Source: Actinomycetospora soli (GTDB taxonomy: Bacteria > Actinomycetota > Actinomycetes > Mycobacteriales > Pseudonocardiaceae). Taken from it: a stretch of 64,000 nucleotides of DNA. Position 1 is the first letter of the stretch. Each line of letters begins with the position of its first letter. Where the stretch lies: positions 1 to 64,000 of the forward strand of contig NZ_JAJNDA010000021.1 in the NCBI RefSeq assembly GCF_021026295.1, written 5' to 3'. Below, piece by piece: positions 23,297-30,871 of this stretch. A program made the translations under genes and the position numbers. The notes beneath the pieces were generated by a model, which had not been told where the DNA came from, did not search any database, and saw nothing but the letters and a program-made list of their open reading frames with translations.

Positions 23297-24043
23297 GTGA
23301 GCCGAACCGGACGGGGTCGCACGCACGGCGGCGGCTCCTGGGGAGGCGCGCGTGGACGCGTGCGCGCGAGCGACCTGCGCGCCCGCGCCGACGAGATGGC
23401 CGCCCTCCTCGACGAGGCCGCGCCGCGGGCCCGCCGTCAGCGGCGCCGTCGGTCCACCGCCCTGCCCGCCGCCGTCGCCGCCTTCGGGGCCCTCAGCGTC
23501 GGCGGTGTGGGGCTCGCGCTCGGGCTGACCCCCACCGGCGCCGAGGGCCAGCTGCCCGCCGCCCCGTCCCCGGTCCTCGCCGACCCCGCGACGGAGCTCC
23601 CCGGCACGACGACGGGCGGTGCCCCGGAGACGGCCGACCTCGACCCCGCGGTCGCGGGCGCCGACCTCCTGCGCCCGGACGACCGCCGCGAGGCGGCGCC
23701 GGGCGGCCCGGCCCGCACCGACCCGTCGTCGGGAACGCCCCGGTCCACGTCGACGACCACCTCGAGCGCGACCTCGACGACCACGACGAAGCCGCGACCG
23801 ACCCGCAGCACGACGCCGCGGCCGACCCGGCCGCCGCGCCCGACCGTCACGCGCTCGGCCACCCCGCGCTCCACGACGACGACGCCCACCTCGACGGCGG
23901 CGCCGCGGCGGGTCGCGGAACGCTCGGAGCTGGCGGGCCCGACCGTCACCACCACGCCGTCCGCGGCCGACGACCGCGACACGACCGACGCGACGGACAC
24001 GACCGACACTCCCGGGACGGACGCGCCGACCTCGGACGAGTGA
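23297..24043 (+). CDS. Membrane-anchored Thr/Pro-rich protein, unknown function
   Basis: A 248-aa protein. A basic, cytoplasmic N-terminus (residues 1-53) with helical RASDLRARADEMAALLDEAAPRARRQRRRR leads to one membrane helix (ALPAAVAAFGALSVGGVGLALGL, about 55-77). The rest is a Thr/Ser/Pro/Arg-rich extracytoplasmic region (TSTTTTKPRPTRSTTPRPTR type), probably O-mannosylated or cell-wall spanning. No enzyme motif is visible. GTG at 23297 has GGGAGG 6 bases upstream. It shares layout and the DPSSGT-encoding 17-bp motif with the protein at 10480. Confidence 0.65.
   Translation: MSRTGRGRTHGGGSWGGARGRVRASDLRARADEMAALLDEAAPRARRQRRRRSTALPAAVAAFGALSVGGVGLALGLTPTGAEGQLPAAPSPVLADPATELPGTTTGGAPETADLDPAVAGADLLRPDDRREAAPGGPARTDPSSGTPRSTSTTTSSATSTTTTKPRPTRSTTPRPTRPPRPTVTRSATPRSTTTTPTSTAAPRRVAERSELAGPTVTTTPSAADDRDTTDATDTTDTPGTDAPTSDE
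23721..23737 (+). repeat. 17-bp dispersed motif, copy 3
   Basis: Exact copy of acccgtcgtcgggaacg inside the Thr/Pro-rich tail of the protein at 23297. Confidence 0.7.
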
Positions 24044-24264
24044 CGATCACGTCACCGGAAGAACGGTCGACCCGCCACGACCAGTGACGACGGGTCGTCC
24101 GGGCTCCCACGACGGCGGTGCGTACGTCGCCGTTCACCGGCCGTGGCCGTACGCTGACCGCACCGTGTGCCACCCTGCTCGTTCGTGGGCGGACGCGGAG
24201 TAGCGTCGCGCCACAGTGCCCACCGCCGGGGTGGCCGGGCGGGGGGCGAGCGAGTCATCGCGAG

Positions 24265-26124
24265 ATGAGGAGTCGACCGGACGTGACCGCAGCGAGGAAC
24301 AACGGTCCGGACGCGGGCCGGCACGGCCCCGTCGGGCCCGCGGGACCTCCCCGCGAGGGTCGGACGCCCGGGGAGCACTCCGGGAACTGGGGCGCCTCGG
24401 CGCTCGACCGGTCCGCGGTCGGCGGCCGGGACCCCTTCGGAGCCGGGCCGTTCGACCCCGCGGCGGGCCGCGCTCACCACACGACCGGGGCCTACGACCC
24501 CGACGACGCCGTGTTCGACATCGCCGACGACCGGCGCGACGACGGGACGACGATGAGCCACCCCCAGGGTCGCGGACCCGTGCCCCCGCCCCCGCCCCGC
24601 AGCACCTTCCCGCCGGCCGGCCTCCCGTCGGCCCGGCCGGAGCCGAACCCGTGGTCCGGCGGCCACGAGACCGGCGGGTACGAGACCGGCGGCTACGACA
24701 CCGGCGGCTACGACACCGGCGGGTCCGGCTACGAGACCGGCGGCTACGAGACGGGCGGGTACGCCACCGGCGGCTACGGCCCCGACGCCTACTCGTCCGG
24801 GGGTCACTCCACCGGGTACGCCGGGGGCCCCGAGACCGGGGGCTACGGCGGCTACGGCTCCGACCGCGGCTACGCCTCCGACGGCTGGTCCACGACGCGC
24901 CACGACGAGCCGCCCCGCACCACCGCGCTGTCCGGCCCGGGCCCGAACCACGCCGTGCCCGAGGGCGTGGGGCTGCCGCAGCCGCGGGAGGCCGCGGCCG
25001 CGTCGAACGACGCCGCGGACATGGTCGCGATCATCCGGTCCAGCTTCGAGGCCGTGGCGCCCCGCGCCGACGAGCTCACGCAGCTGTTCTACGGCTGGCT
25101 CTTCCGCATCGCGCCGGAGACCCGCGAGCTCTTCCCCGTGACGATGGAGCTGCAGCGCACTCGACTGCTGCGCGCGCTCATCCACGTGGTGCAGATGGTG
25201 GACCGGCCCGACGAGCTGAGCGTCTTCCTGCGCCAGCTCGGCCGCGACCACCGCAAATTCGGCGTCATCGGCGAGCACTACGACCGGGTCGGTGAGGCCC
25301 TGCTCGGTGCGCTCGGCGAGATCGCGGGTCCGCTCTGGACCGCCGAGGTCAAGGACGCCTGGGTCGGTGCCTACGGCGTCGTCTCGCAGGCGATGCGGGA
25401 CGCGGCGGACGCCGAGCGCGGACCCGCCGTCTGGATGGCACGGGTGATGGAGCACCGGCGGGTCGCCCCCGACCTCGCGATCGTGCGGGTGCAGACCAGC
25501 CAGCCGGTGCCCTACCTGGCCGGGCAGTACGTCACGGTCGAGACCCCGCAGCGGCCCCGGATGTGGCGCTCGCTCACGCCGGCGAACGCGCCCGGCCCCG
25601 ACTGCGTGATGGAGTTCCACGTCCACACCGTCCCCGGCGGCTGGGTGAGCCGGGCGATCGTGTCCCACGCCCGCGTCGGCGACGTGTGGCGCATCGGCCC
25701 GCCCATGGGCCAGATGACGCTTGACCCGCGCTCGCGGGCCGACCTGCTCATGGTCGCCGGCGGCACCGGACTCGCCCCGTGCCGCGCACTCATCGAGCAG
25801 CTCATGCTCGACGGCTCTGACCGCAAGGTCGCCCTGTTCGTCGGCGGCCGCACGTGGAGCTCGCTCTACGACATCGACACGCTACGGCGGATGGCGCAGG
25901 ACAACCCCTGGCTGACCGTCGTGCCCGTCGTCGAGGAGGACGGCCGCCGCTACGGCGCGGAGACCGGCACCCTCGGCGAGGTCGTCGCGCGCTACGGCGC
26001 GTGGGCCGACCGGCAGGTGGTCGTGGCCGGTTCGCCGCCCATGGTCCGCTCCACGGTGTCCGCGATGCTCGACGCCGGGACACCGTTCATGCAGATCCAC
26101 TACGACCCGTACCACACGGACTAG
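24265..26124 (+). CDS. Globin-ferredoxin reductase fusion (flavohemoglobin-like) with Gly/Tyr-repeat N-terminus
   Basis: A 619-aa protein. The first 245 residues are disordered: charged, Pro-rich, then pentapeptide repeats of the type ETGGY/DTGGY (about 135-171). The globin domain spans about 250-385: FYGWLF gives the B10 Tyr, and RDHRKFGVIGEHY gives the proximal His (His329). The reductase part has RPRMWRSLTPAN for FAD and VAGGTGLAPCRALIEQ for NAD(P)H, ending MQIHYDPYHTD. This is the layout of an NO dioxygenase, which turns NO into nitrate. The start is uncertain: ATG 24265 or GTG 24283, the latter 10 bases after GGAG. The nearby NOS gene suggests NO handling or electron supply to NOS. Confidence 0.88.
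   Translation: MRSRPDVTAARNNGPDAGRHGPVGPAGPPREGRTPGEHSGNWGASALDRSAVGGRDPFGAGPFDPAAGRAHHTTGAYDPDDAVFDIADDRRDDGTTMSHPQGRGPVPPPPPRSTFPPAGLPSARPEPNPWSGGHETGGYETGGYDTGGYDTGGSGYETGGYETGGYATGGYGPDAYSSGGHSTGYAGGPETGGYGGYGSDRGYASDGWSTTRHDEPPRTTALSGPGPNHAVPEGVGLPQPREAAAASNDAADMVAIIRSSFEAVAPRADELTQLFYGWLFRIAPETRELFPVTMELQRTRLLRALIHVVQMVDRPDELSVFLRQLGRDHRKFGVIGEHYDRVGEALLGALGEIAGPLWTAEVKDAWVGAYGVVSQAMRDAADAERGPAVWMARVMEHRRVAPDLAIVRVQTSQPVPYLAGQYVTVETPQRPRMWRSLTPANAPGPDCVMEFHVHTVPGGWVSRAIVSHARVGDVWRIGPPMGQMTLDPRSRADLLMVAGGTGLAPCRALIEQLMLDGSDRKVALFVGGRTWSSLYDIDTLRRMAQDNPWLTVVPVVEEDGRRYGAETGTLGEVVARYGAWADRQVVVAGSPPMVRSTVSAMLDAGTPFMQIHYDPYHTD
24667..24777 (+). repeat. 15-bp tandem repeats encoding E/DTGGY
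   Basis: About seven units of the type gagaccggcggctac, with one interruption (gggtccggctac) and drift (gacaccggc, gccaccggc). They encode the Gly/Tyr-rich linker of the globin-reductase. Confidence 0.85.
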
Positions 26125-26132
26125 GGGTCCCC

Positions 26133-26193
26133 GGAACGCACGAACGGGCCGTCCGCCACGAGAGATCGTGGCGGGCGGCCCGTTCGTCGTTCC
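26133..26193. terminator. Bidirectional terminator
   Basis: Arms 26141-26161 and 26166-26186 are 21 nt with one mismatch and a 4-nt loop, extended by GGAAC/GTTCC at the ends. It sits between the convergent globin-reductase and OsmC genes. Confidence 0.8.
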
Positions 26194-26202
26194 GCGGGTG
26201 GG

Positions 26203-26727
26203 TCAGGCCTGTGCGGCCTCGCGCTTGTCCAGCGTCAGCGACACCTCGGGCGAGCGCACGAGGGTCTGGTAGACGACGCAGTACCGCTCGGTCAGCTTGT
26301 GCAGCGTGGCGAGCGTGTCGTCGTCGGCGTCGGTGTCGAGGTCGAACGACAGCCGGATGTCCTTGAAGCCCACCGGGGCCTCCTTGGACACGCCGAGCGT
26401 GCCGCGGAAGTCGAGGTCGCCCTCGGCGTGGATCGTGCCGCCGCGGACCTCGACGCCCATCGAGGTGGCGACCGCGCGCAGCGTCACCCCGGAGCAGGCC
26501 ACGAGGGCCTCGAGGAGCATGTCCCCGGAGCAGAGGAGCTCCCCGGTGCCGCCGGTGGCGGGGTGCAGGCCGGCCTCCACCATGGCCTGGGCGGTCTGCA
26601 CCCGACACGCGATGCCGGAGCCGTCGAGGTCACCGTCGGCCTTGAGCACGACGGTGGCCGACTCCGGGTCGTCACGGTACTGCTGCTTGAGAGGGCCCTG
26701 GGTCTCGGCGAGCGCTGCCTTGTCCAT
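26203..26727 (-). CDS. OsmC-family protein
   Basis: A 174-aa OsmC/Ohr-superfamily protein. The fold signature includes GGTGELLCSGDMLLEALVACSGVTLRAVATSMGV; one Cys lies in LLCSGDML and the second in LVACSGVTL, matching the two-cysteine peroxidatic arrangement, and a third is in YCVVYQTL. Members reduce organic hydroperoxides or bind thiols. ATG at 26727. Its 5' part overlaps the end of the upstream MFS gene by 56 bp, so the MFS stop may lie inside this gene or the OsmC start may be later (for example Met48). Confidence 0.85.
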   Translation of the reverse strand: MDKAALAETQGPLKQQYRDDPESATVVLKADGDLDGSGIACRVQTAQAMVEAGLHPATGGTGELLCSGDMLLEALVACSGVTLRAVATSMGVEVRGGTIHAEGDLDFRGTLGVSKEAPVGFKDIRLSFDLDTDADDDTLATLHKLTERYCVVYQTLVRSPEVSLTLDKREAAQA

Positions 26728-28120
26728 CCTTCAAGGATGCCTGCTCGGGGCCCGCGCCGCGACAGGCGAACACCGCGATCGCCCCGAGCAGCGAGAACAC
26801 GCCCGCGACCACCACGGCGTCGTCGAACCCGCCGAGCAGCCCCGTGGGTCCGGGCGCGAGGCCCGGCCGGGTGGCGATCACCGCGACGACCGTCGTGCCG
26901 ATCGCCGACCCCACGTAGCGCGCGGTGTTGTTCGCGCCGCTGCCCATCGCCGCCCGGCCCGCCGGGACGCTGGCGACGGCCTCCCGCCCGAACGCGGCGT
27001 TCAGCACCCCGCTCGCGATCCCGGCGACGAACAGCCCCGGCACGAACCGCCACACCGACGACTCCGGCGTCGCCCCCAGCAGCAGCGCCTGCCCGCCGGC
27101 GACCACCAGCAGCGCCACCGCCATCTGTAGGCGCCCGCTGATCGAGGCGGGCAGCCGCCGCGCGAGCAGGGACGTGACGACGCTCGTCACCGACCAGGCC
27201 AGCAGCACGGCGGCCGCCGCCAGGGCGGAGGCCCGCAGGCCGCGCTCGGCCACGGAGAGCAGCACCGACGTCGTCGCGATGATGCCCATGCCGGTCGCGA
27301 GGGCGGCCAGCATCATCGCGAGGAAGCGCGGCGACCGGAACAACGTCGGGTCGATCATCGGCGCGGCCCGACGACGCTCGACCAGCAGCCACGCCACGAG
27401 GACGAGCAGGCCGCCCACGACGAGCGCGACGGGCGCGGGCCGGAGCGCGCCGGTACGCGCCTCCACGAGGCCCGTGAGCAGCAGCGCGATCCCGACGGCG
27501 AGCAGGGCCACCCCGGGCAGGTCGACGGGCCGCGGGTGCTCGGCCTTCGACTCCTCGACCGCGAGCCGCGCCCACACCGCGAGTCCGACCGCCAGGATCG
27601 CCTCGATCCAGTACTCCGCCGTCCAGCCGGCGAGCCGCTCGCTGCCGGTCGCGAGGAGCGGGCCGATCGCGATGCCGCCGCCGAGCGAGGCACCCCAGAT
27701 GCCGCTGGCGCGCGGCGCGTCGGGGGTCCCGGCGGGGAAGGCGTGCCCGATCAGGCCGAGGCTGGACGCGACGAGCGCGGCGGCGCCGATCCCGGCGACG
27801 ATGCGGCCCGCGACCAGGACCGCGGTGCTCGGCGCGACCGCGCACAGCACCGACCCGACCGCGAGGACGAGCGCCCCCAGGACCAGCGCCCGTCGTCGTC
27901 CGAGGTCGTCGGCGACGGCCCCGGCCGGCAGCAGCGCCACCCCCAGCCCGATGCTCATCGAGCTGAGGATCCAGGCCTGGCCCTCGGGGCCCGCGCCGAG
28001 CGCGGCCGCGGTGGCGGGCATGGTCGCCAGCGTGGAGGTGAAGACGACGAGCGCCAGGAACGTCGCGGCGGAGGCGACGGCCAGCGTGGTTCGGGACCGC
28101 ACGGTCCGGGACGCTAGCAC
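26672..28120 (-). CDS. MFS transporter (DHA2-like)
   Basis: A 482-aa major facilitator with 14 predicted helices. Motif A reads GAVADDLGRRRALVLG near residue 66, and motif C-like glycines are in GIWGASLGGGIAIGP. The length and helix count fit the DHA2 drug-efflux group. GTG or ATG near 28120 starts it; the first helix is TLAVASAATFLALVVFTSTL. It diverges from an HxlR regulator gene 32 bp away, which suggests that the regulator controls it. The substrate is unknown. Confidence 0.87.
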   Translation of the reverse strand: MLASRTVRSRTTLAVASAATFLALVVFTSTLATMPATAAALGAGPEGQAWILSSMSIGLGVALLPAGAVADDLGRRRALVLGALVLAVGSVLCAVAPSTAVLVAGRIVAGIGAAALVASSLGLIGHAFPAGTPDAPRASGIWGASLGGGIAIGPLLATGSERLAGWTAEYWIEAILAVGLAVWARLAVEESKAEHPRPVDLPGVALLAVGIALLLTGLVEARTGALRPAPVALVVGGLLVLVAWLLVERRRAAPMIDPTLFRSPRFLAMMLAALATGMGIIATTSVLLSVAERGLRASALAAAAVLLAWSVTSVVTSLLARRLPASISGRLQMAVALLVVAGGQALLLGATPESSVWRFVPGLFVAGIASGVLNAAFGREAVASVPAGRAAMGSGANNTARYVGSAIGTTVVAVIATRPGLAPGPTGLLGGFDDAVVVAGVFSLLGAIAVFACRGAGPEQASLKDGQGSARRDPGPSQAAVP

Positions 28121-28152
28121 GGAGGTTCGGTCATTGAACTAGGATCGTGGTC

Positions 28153-28650
28153 ATGCCGCTCGGCCAGGGATATCCCGCGCAGGACTGTGCGATCGCGCGC
28201 GCCCTCGAGGTCGTGGGCGACCGCTGGACCCTGCTCGTCCTCCGGGACTGCTTCTTCGGCGTCCACCGCTTCGCCGACCTCGTCGCCCGACTCGACGTGC
28301 CGCGGGCCGTGCTGTCCGACCGCCTCGACCGGCTCGTCGCCGCCGGGCTCCTCGTTCCCGACGGCAGGTCCTACCGCGTCTCCGAGGCCGCGTGGCCGCT
28401 CTGGCCGGCGCTGCGGTCCCTCGCGGCGTTCGGGGAGGCGGCGCAGACCGAGGCGGGCGGCTCGGTGCGCCGGTTCGCGCACGTCGCGTGCGGCACCGAC
28501 ACCACCGCGGACGGCCACTGCCCGACGTGCGGCACCGTGCCGCCCCCGCCGGACCTCGTCGTGCGCGCCGTCGGCGGGCCGGGACGGCGCGAGGACCCGG
28601 TGAGCGTCGCCCTCCGCTCCCCGCACCGGTTGCTGACACCGCTGCCCTGA
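28153..28650 (+). CDS. HxlR-family transcriptional regulator
   Basis: A 165-aa regulator. The HxlR winged helix is clear (DCAIARALEVVGDRWTLLVLRDCFFGVHRFADLVARLDVPRAVLSDRLDRLVAAGLL). The C-terminus has CGTDTTADGHCPTCG, a Cys-containing extension seen in a subset of HxlR proteins that may bind metal or respond to oxidation. ATG 28153 is chosen over GTG 28147 because AGGA lies 8 bases upstream of the ATG. An inverted repeat GGTTC-ggtcatt-GAACT lies just upstream (about 28125-28141) in the gap shared with the divergent MFS gene and may be its operator. Confidence 0.87.
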   Translation: MPLGQGYPAQDCAIARALEVVGDRWTLLVLRDCFFGVHRFADLVARLDVPRAVLSDRLDRLVAAGLLVPDGRSYRVSEAAWPLWPALRSLAAFGEAAQTEAGGSVRRFAHVACGTDTTADGHCPTCGTVPPPPDLVVRAVGGPGRREDPVSVALRSPHRLLTPLP

Positions 28651-28675
28651 GGCCCCTCCCTGCGTGGGCCCCCTG

Positions 28676-28732
28676 GTGGCAGGAAAGTGTCGTTGCTGTC
28701 ACCTCGTGACAGCAACGACGCTTTCCTGCCAC
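28676..28732. repeat. Palindrome family A, copy 3 (between convergent genes)
   Basis: A 57-nt near-perfect palindrome: gtggcaggaaagtgtcgttg pairs with caacgacgctttcctgccac (one mismatch), and the tip is ctgtcac-ctc-gtgacag. It lies 26 bp after the HxlR stop and 13 bp after the stop of the convergent AhpD-like gene. Confidence 0.9.
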
Positions 28733-28745
28733 GTCCGGGCGCGGC

Positions 28746-29219
28746 TCACCACCCCGTCCCGGCCACCTGCCGGACCGGGGCGTTGCAGCGGTTGAACAGG
28801 TTCACCACGGCGATCCAGAGCAGCAGCGCCGCGCGGGCCGGTTCGTCGAACACCCGCACCACCTCCGCCCAGAGCGCGTCCGGCACGGCGTCCCCGGTGT
28901 CGGCGAGGCGCGTCACGTGCTCGGCGAGCTCCAGCGCCACCCGCTCCTCGTCGCTGAACCACGGCGCCTCCCGCCAGACCCCGACGGTCGCGAGCCGCTC
29001 GTCGGTCTCCCCCTTCGCGCGGGCCTCGACGGTGCCCCCGTGCACGCACGACGCGCAGCCGTTGACGAGGCTGACCCGCAGGTGGACGAGCGCGAGCAGC
29101 GGCTCGGGCAGGCCGCCCGCGCGGGTGGCCGCGATCAGGCCGCCGATCGCCTCGCCCACCCCGGGCAGCACGGCGGCGGGGTTGGGCATGCGGGCCTCGA
29201 GCACGGTGCTGGTGGTCAT
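28746..29219 (-). CDS. Carboxymuconolactone decarboxylase/AhpD-family protein
   Basis: A 157-aa all-helical AhpD-like protein with the CxxC active site in HLRVSLVNGCASCVHGGT (about residues 55-59). Such proteins act as thiol peroxidase partners or decarboxylases. It is divergent from an ECF41-type sigma factor gene and is preceded by a matching ECF promoter, which is the usual partnership of ECF41 with carboxymuconolactone decarboxylases, oxidoreductases or epimerases. ATG at 29219 has GAGGAG upstream. Confidence 0.88.
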   Translation of the reverse strand: MTTSTVLEARMPNPAAVLPGVGEAIGGLIAATRAGGLPEPLLALVHLRVSLVNGCASCVHGGTVEARAKGETDERLATVGVWREAPWFSDEERVALELAEHVTRLADTGDAVPDALWAEVVRVFDEPARAALLLWIAVVNLFNRCNAPVRQVAGTGW

Positions 29220-29277
29220 GACGACTCCTCGGATTGGGACCGCCGGTCACGTCCGCGCGCGCCGGTCGGTCATGTCA

Positions 29278-29306
29278 TCGACACCCGCGACGTGAAGGAT
29301 GTGACA
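29278..29306 (-). promoter_or_regulatory. Candidate ECF41-dependent promoter of the AhpD-like gene
   Basis: On the minus strand TGTCACA (29306-29300) is followed after exactly 16 bases by TGTCGA (29283-29278). The ECF41 consensus is a TGTCACA -35 box and a CGTC-type -10 box with about 16 bp spacing. The -35 box abuts the start of the sigma factor gene on the other strand. Confidence 0.6.
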
Positions 29307-29309
29307 GCG

Positions 29310-30197
29310 ATGGACCCCACCGAGCTGGCCGAGCGGTTCGCCGCCCACCGTCCGCACCTGCTCGCCGTCGCCGGCCGGCTGGTCGGCCCCGACGCGGCCG
29401 AGGACGCCGTCCAGGAGGCGTGGCTGCGCCTGGCCCGCCAGGACGACGCCGACGCGATCGACAACCTGGCGGGCTGGCTCACCACGGTCGTCGCGCGGAT
29501 CGCGCTCAACCAGCTCCGGGCACGGCGCCCCACCGACGACGACGCGGTGGAGCTCGCCGACGCCGACCCCGGCGCCGAGTCCCTGGCCGTCTCGGCCGAC
29601 GCCGTCGGGCCGGCCCTGACCCTCGTGCTGGACCGTCTCGGCCCGGGCGAACGGCTCGCGTTCGTCCTGCACGACGTCTTCGGGCTGCCCTTCGAGGAGA
29701 TCGCCCCGATCGTCGACCGGTCCGTCGCCGCGACGCGCCAGCTCGCCAGCCGCGGCCGGCGTCGGGTCCGGGGGCCGGCCGGCGACGATGCGGCCGAGCA
29801 CGCCGACGAGGGGCCCTCCCGTGCTCCGGCGGAGGTGGTGTCGGCCTTCCTGAGCGCGGCCCGCGACGGCGACTTCGGCGCGCTGCTCCAGCTGCTCGAC
29901 CCGGAGGTCGTCCTGCGCGCCGACCCGGTGGCGGTGCGGATGGCGACGATCAACGCCGGTCGCGGCGCCCCGGACCTCGCCCCCGAGGTGCCGGGCGCCG
30001 ACGCGGTCGCCCGGGTGTTCGCGGGCCGGGCGCAGGCCGCCGTGCCGGTCCTGATCGACGGCGTCCCCGGCCTCGCCTACGCCACGGCGAAGCGCGTCGT
30101 GTCGATGTTCCGGTTCACCGTCGTCGACGGGCGCGTCACCGCGGTGGAGGTGGTCGCCGACCAGGACGTGATCGCGGCGACCGAGGTGGTGTTCTAG
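29310..30197 (+). CDS. ECF41-family RNA polymerase sigma factor with SnoaL-like C-terminus
   Basis: A 295-aa sigma factor. Region 2 reads GPDAAEDAVQEAWLRLAR and AIDNLAGWLTTVVARIALNQLR; region 4 reads LGPGERLAFVLHDVFGLPFEEIAPIVDRSVAATRQLASRGRRR. A SnoaL-like domain of about 120 residues follows (VVSAFLSAARDGDFGALLQLLDPEVVLRADP), the ECF41 hallmark that replaces an anti-sigma factor and modulates activity. ATG at 29310 has GTGAAGGA upstream. Its stop overlaps that of the convergent response-regulator gene by 3 bp, sharing the palindrome CTAG. Confidence 0.9.
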   Translation: MDPTELAERFAAHRPHLLAVAGRLVGPDAAEDAVQEAWLRLARQDDADAIDNLAGWLTTVVARIALNQLRARRPTDDDAVELADADPGAESLAVSADAVGPALTLVLDRLGPGERLAFVLHDVFGLPFEEIAPIVDRSVAATRQLASRGRRRVRGPAGDDAAEHADEGPSRAPAEVVSAFLSAARDGDFGALLQLLDPEVVLRADPVAVRMATINAGRGAPDLAPEVPGADAVARVFAGRAQAAVPVLIDGVPGLAYATAKRVVSMFRFTVVDGRVTAVEVVADQDVIAATEVVF

Positions 30198-30871
30198 ATC
30201 AGGCCCATCTTCGAGGCGGCGTAGACGGCCTCGGCGCGGCGCGAGACGTCGAGCTTGCGCATGAGGTTGCCGACGTGGAACTTCACCGTCGTCTCGGAGA
30301 TGAACAGCTCGCGGCCGATCGTGCGGTTGCTCATGCCGCGGGCGAGCAGGCGCAGCACGTCCAGCTCGCGGCCGGTCAGCGTCTCGCCGTGCGGCTGCTG
30401 CCCGTTGAGCGAGCGGACCACGGCCGCCGCGGAGCGCGAGTCGAACGCGGACTCGCCGCGCGAGACCGCGCGGATGGCGGCGATCAGCTCGGTGGTGTCG
30501 ACGTCCTTGACCACGTAGCCGCGGGCGCCGGCGTGCACGGCCTCGACGACGAGGCGGTCGTCGAGGAACGTCGTCAGGACCAGCACCCCGACGCCGGGGT
30601 GGGCCTGGGTGAGCTGGCGGCACAGCTGCAGGCCCTCGGAGTCGGAGCTGGTGGAGAGCTTGAGGTCCAGCAGCACGATCGAGGGCCGCTCGTGGGCGAC
30701 CACCGCGAGGGCCTCGGCGGCCGAGGACGCCTCGCCGACGATCGCCAGCTGCGGCTCGCGCTCCAGCACCGAGCGCAGGCCCTGCCGGACGATCGCGTGG
30801 TCGTCCACCAGCACGATGCGGACCTCGCCCCGGCGGACCGCCGCGCGGGCGGGGATGCGGATGTCGGTCAT
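30194..30871 (-). CDS. NarL-family response regulator (MnoR-like)
   Basis: A 225-aa response regulator. The receiver spans about 17-135 with phospho-acceptor Asp69 (SIVLLDLKL), an acidic pair DDH near 23, and Lys in GYVVKD. The LuxR-type HTH is C-terminal (LTGRELDVLRLLARGMSNRTIGRELFISETTVKFHVGNLMRKL). ATG overlaps the kinase stop by 4 bp. It forms an operon with an Fe-alcohol dehydrogenase and a histidine kinase, which resembles the MnoSR system that controls the mycofactocin-linked alcohol dehydrogenase in M. smegmatis; orthology is not proven. Confidence 0.9.
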   Translation of the reverse strand: MTDIRIPARAAVRRGEVRIVLVDDHAIVRQGLRSVLEREPQLAIVGEASSAAEALAVVAHERPSIVLLDLKLSTSSDSEGLQLCRQLTQAHPGVGVLVLTTFLDDRLVVEAVHAGARGYVVKDVDTTELIAAIRAVSRGESAFDSRSAAAVVRSLNGQQPHGETLTGRELDVLRLLARGMSNRTIGRELFISETTVKFHVGNLMRKLDVSRRAEAVYAASKMGLI

